NCBI GenBank assembly: GCA_905182985.1
Contig: CAJJDN010000080.1
Span: 323,245 to 387,244, forward strand
Reading direction: 5' to 3'
Length of the DNA stretch: 64,000 nt
Origin: Paramecium sonneborni
Lineage: Eukaryota > Ciliophora > Oligohymenophorea > Peniculida > Parameciidae
Shown: positions 60,210 to 64,000 of the stretch, in pieces
Numbering within the stretch: the first letter of the stretch is position 1
Layout: each line of letters opens with the position of its first letter
Program-made: the position numbers and the translations under genes
Notes under the pieces: model-generated
Databases searched by the model: none
Seen by the model: only the letters and a program-made list of their open reading frames with translations
What the model was told of the DNA's origin: nothing

Positions 60210-62940
60210 TCAATTTTTTACTCTTAAGTAGAAATTCTAATAGCTTTTAGAGAACATTTTCATTAATTTAAATACTATAATATAAAAAAAACCTTTTTAC
60301 TTATTTATCATAAAATCAACTGTTTTTAAATTTTCAGTGTTTATAACTGATAAAATTTCTAAAAATTGTTCTATTTTTGCTTGTTATAATTCAACTTTTA
60401 AGTTGACTAATTAGTTATTTTAAAAAAGATAAATTAAACTATCGAATTTGTTTTCATTTAGAGAAAATACAGCTGTTAAGTTTTCTAATTATAATGTATT
60501 ATAAAGGATTATGTCAAGTTGAGTTAAATTTAAAGTGCTGAATTCTAATGTTTTAAAGTAATGAGCATTGGTTTATTTATTAATATAGATTTCATCAATA
60601 ATATTACAACTTTTATCTATAATACAGAATTAATATACTTTTCAAGTTATAAGTTTAAGTTTGTAATTTAAGTATTAATTAAAGTGTTAAATACATCTAT
60701 AATAAATTAGTGTTTAATTAATCCAGAAATTTCTAAATAAAATGTTTTTATATTGAAACTTAATTAAAGACTTTCACATAATTCAGTCAAACTTTCTTCT
60801 TAGTATAATTAGCTAATTTAATATAAAATTATTACAAATCTGCAATGTTCAAAAAACATTATAAGTATAATTTTTTCATAGATAAATGATTATTCTTAAC
60901 CATCTAAGCTACAAATCTCATTAAAAACATATTAAAAATTGATTATTTATTAGTATTTTTAATACTTAATTTCTTTAATGATAATAATCTAAACAACAGA
61001 TTTAGCCATGATATTAAGTCTTCTTTAGTATTTTTCTATTTTAAAATTAAAATATACTTGATTAAAGTCTAGTTGAATTTTATTATTATTGAACGAAGTG
61101 AGATTAATAAAATCAGTTAGAATTTGAGAATGATCGTTTAATTTAATTTATGTTTTCCTTACATCTAAAAATTGTAATTAATGATTTAATTTATCTCCTA
61201 ATAATTTTAAGCCTTTTATAGTAATTTGTTTACAACCTAAATGATTATTAATTTTACCTTTAATTTAAATATATGACAATTATGAAAATATGGTTTCAGA
61301 GTATTTTCCTACTAATGCTAGATCTTTATCCCTTAACATATCTTACTTGATTAATACTAAGTTTCTAATTTAAGAAACATTAATTTTTTCTTTCTCAATT
61401 GGATCTAAATAATTAATTTAAATAATAGAAATCTAATTTTCTTAAGAATTCTTTTCTTCAACATCACATATTTTAGCTGAAGCTTTTGTTATTGATTATA
61501 AAACATATGATAAAATACAAAGATTGTTAACAAATAATTGATTATCATTAGTCAGTAATTAGTCTAAGAGATTATTCTATTCAATAAAATTAGTTAAGTA
61601 TTAAGCAATTAAATCTTCATCAGTATATTGAACTTTTAGAACAACTTTAATTTTTTTAATGAAAATTATTTAATCTATTATTGAATACATATGTGTCTCA
61701 AAAAATGATTTATAATATGGATCTAATTGAGATAATTTAAAATGTAATTGTTATGATTTTTAAAATTAAAGTTATTATTTTCCTACATGTTAATAATAGC
61801 ATCCTTAATCTAAAAAAAGCTCAATATAAAGAGTTTTAAGATTGAAATCTTTCCAAATAATTTATTCTTATGAAAACATTCCAACAATTTAGCTTTTTGA
61901 AGAGTAAGATCCAGATACTTCTAAAGAAGTCAATGTCTTACCAAATTTAGAATCCATTAATGACTTTATTGCATCATGTTAAATATCATCACACATAGCC
62001 AATCCAAGATGAGCTAATTTAAGTGATTTGCTCTTCATTATTTTATCTAATCCATCATATGTTATATTCAAACCCAATAATTCTAAGTCTACTAATCTTT
62101 AAACAGATGCACCAGCTTCAGATAAATAATAACATATTTTATCTGTTAATAATTTACAATGCCCAATATTTAATATTTTTATCGAACTCATAAATACAAC
62201 ATTTCTACATAACATTTTTATGAATTTGTTAGTAAGTAATTCGCATTTATAAAGTGTTAAGGTTTATATTTATGTACTTTTTAGACTTAATTGATAAAAG
62301 AAGCTAAAATTATATTTTATTATAATTTACGTATGATCTTCCTTCATTAATCTATTAAAAAATGTATTCATTATTGTTTAAGCTTTTGTCATTTATAATT
62401 AATCAGGTTATACAAAAGAATTACCAATACTAAGATTTAACAAACTCTTATTGAGATTGGTTTAAGATAGTATTTCAAACAGTTTGTATGAAAAGCCTTG
62501 CTGCCCTTTTTTCTATATTATATAACTAAACAATTAAATACAATATCGTTTAAAATAATCTATGCCAAGGATTTCATTTTATTTGGTTATAGTACAAATT
62601 TTAAACAAACATCAGATAATTGATTACCTGATAAATCAAGAACTTCAATATTCACTATTGTATCTGAGTTTAATAAATTGACTATTGCTCCCTCAGTAAA
62701 ATTTACACAATAACTTAAATTCAAAAACTTCAAAGATTTTGCATTTAAGAAACTCAATTATAAAAGGGAGGCATCTGATAACAACGTATGTGATAAATTT
62801 AATGATTGCATTTGTTAAGCTTGAGGTGATTTTAAATAAGTTATGAATTCATTGTCCTATAAAAACACACAGTATGACAAATCCAATTCTTTGGGATTTT
62901 ACTAAGCTTTCCAAGATAGTTGATTAGTTTATTATTCCAT
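60210..62940 (-). CDS. Leucine-rich-repeat protein (FBXL/RNI type), about 900 aa, with one apparent frameshift
   Basis: ATG 62940, one 29-nt intron (62513..62541), TGA at 60210. LRR units of 25-30 residues recur: PKELDLSYCVFLQD, MQSLNLSHTLLSD, LKFLNLSYCVNFTEG, IEVLDLSGNQLSD, IKILNIGHCKLLTD, LKLAHLGLAMCDD, LQFLDVRKTQIKL. The LxxLxLxxC pattern is the cysteine-containing RNI/FBXL type, usually a protein-binding arc; no F-box precedes it. Exons sum to 3n+2: near 60639..60642, a run of four T, the frame changes, and the LRR pattern continues in the new frame (LEFSTLNLTQLDII) to the stop. No intron fits. A missing base in the run explains it. Confidence 0.8.
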
Positions 62941-64000
62941 AATAATAAAATATAAACTTTAATTATTAATTATATATAAATTATAATTATTTTAATGAAA
63001 TTATATTGACGATTAAAATTCTGATTTTTTATGTTTAAATTTGTTAAAGAAGAAATCTAAATAAAAATAATTCAAATATATTTATTAATCATTTTCTTAT
63101 TACAGTTATAATAAATTTAGAGAATGATAACATATTTATATTTAATTTATTTTATTTTAAACCCAAAACTCATTTTTATATATATTTGTATGCACAAAAA
63201 TAATTCAAATTAAAAATCTCAGATAATGACTTGTATAATTTAATGTAAAAATTATAATTTTATAGATTAATTATTAATTATTCCAAACATCTTATTCGAA
63301 CAAATAATTAGTACAATAACTTTAATTCATATAATTAAAATTTTTGTTTTTAATTTACTAGAAACGAATTTTATTTTAATTTTAAACCAAAGTTGAGATA
63401 AAACATAGTTTTATAACTTACTTTTTTCTATAAAATTATTCTCAATAATTCTGAGAACTTCATTTTTATATTTTTTTAATTATTTTATTATTATGATATT
63501 CTTTCATTATTTACAATTAAATTCTTAAAGATTAATAAAACTCAAATTAAGACTCTTATTTCTTATAACTCTGATTATGTAAATATAAGAATCTAAAGCT
63601 AACCATCATTAATCTAAAACTTGATTAATCGAGGGATTACAAAGCTGAATTCAAAATAACTTTTTTTTTAAATAAAATCTTAGAATTATACAACATTAAT
63701 ATCACAAATATAAGAATTCAAAAGAAAAGCCTAAAATCTATAGATTTTATATCTTAGTCTAAGATCTTTTATCTAACTTTATTTGATTAAGCCATATTAA
63801 TAGTAAGATGAATAATTATTTAGCCCATTTTTCTTTATATTTAAACTTAAAAGGAATATTTATTATGTAAGAATGTTTCATGTCTTATTTATAATGATTG
63901 ATTAATGTAAAGCTAGTTTAAATCAAAAATATTTATTAAATATCCATCCAAATTTTTATTGAACTTCTATTGAATAAAAATATTTAAAGCTGTTGAAGTA
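62941..64000. other. Gene-free stretch, about 1.06 kb, at window end
   Basis: Highly AT-rich, with poly-T/poly-A runs (for example near 63660) and no coding frame, RNA gene or telomere repeat on either strand. It is long for an intergenic region in such a compact genome, so it may be a fully decayed gene or the start of a gene-poor zone. Confidence 0.5.

Noticed and set aside
1..64000. Transposons, CRISPR arrays, rRNA, tRNA or telomere repeats
   Set aside because: No transposase-like protein, regular spacer array, tRNA-like cloverleaf with a GTTCGA-type loop, or C4A2/C3A3 telomere repeat was noticed on reading; a tRNA scan would be needed to exclude tRNAs firmly.

Overview
The window is macronuclear-type DNA from a ciliate, most likely a Paramecium of the aurelia group. 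Three things show this. TAA and TAG are read as glutamine and TGA is the only stop, since long, recognisable proteins appear only under that rule. Introns are tiny (20-29 nt, nearly all GTA...TAG or similar). The DNA is very AT-rich and most genes lie very close together. Under the standard code the reading frames look broken into 60-130 aa pieces; under the ciliate code they resolve into about 26 intact or near-intact genes. I checked most gene models by confirming that span minus introns is a multiple of three.

Layout. 1-4824 (mostly minus): a partial gene, a stomatin/SLP-2 protein, a decayed alpha-COP copy, a 75-aa orphan and an alpha/beta hydrolase. 5781-10480 (plus): a WD40 protein, an Sfi1-like repeat protein and a long broken gene. 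10618-14439 (minus): a TBC Rab-GAP and a ULK-like kinase, disturbed by a false 1,055-bp duplication around a single N. 15300-24749: 14-3-3, a Rab GTPase, a RING protein and five unrecognised genes. 26047-28609: V-ATPase subunit E and an orphan. 28641-46014: two giant PAS-containing membrane proteins of the TmcB/TmcC type enclosing sphingosine-1-phosphate lyase, a thioredoxin-domain protein, an L7Ae/NHP2 protein and a poly-Q protein with an F-box-like segment. 46248-51780: VAC14, a multi-pass RING protein and a small membrane protein. 51973-62940: a cysteine-rich multi-TM surface protein (its 5' part falsely duplicated around a second single N), a choline-transporter-like protein and a leucine-rich-repeat protein. 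62941-64000 holds no gene I can see.

Functionally the set is eukaryotic housekeeping plus ciliate membrane families. Several genes concern endomembranes: a Rab, a Rab-GAP, VAC14 (PI(3,5)P2 synthesis), V-ATPase E, S1P lyase and an alpha-COP relic. They are scattered on both strands, with no operon-like arrangement. The window also carries several decayed genes, which fits the continuing loss of duplicates after whole-genome duplication in Paramecium.

Two apparent single-base frameshifts (choline transporter-like gene, LRR gene) lie in A/T runs and could be assembly errors or early decay. I found no tRNA, rRNA, CRISPR, transposon or telomere repeat.
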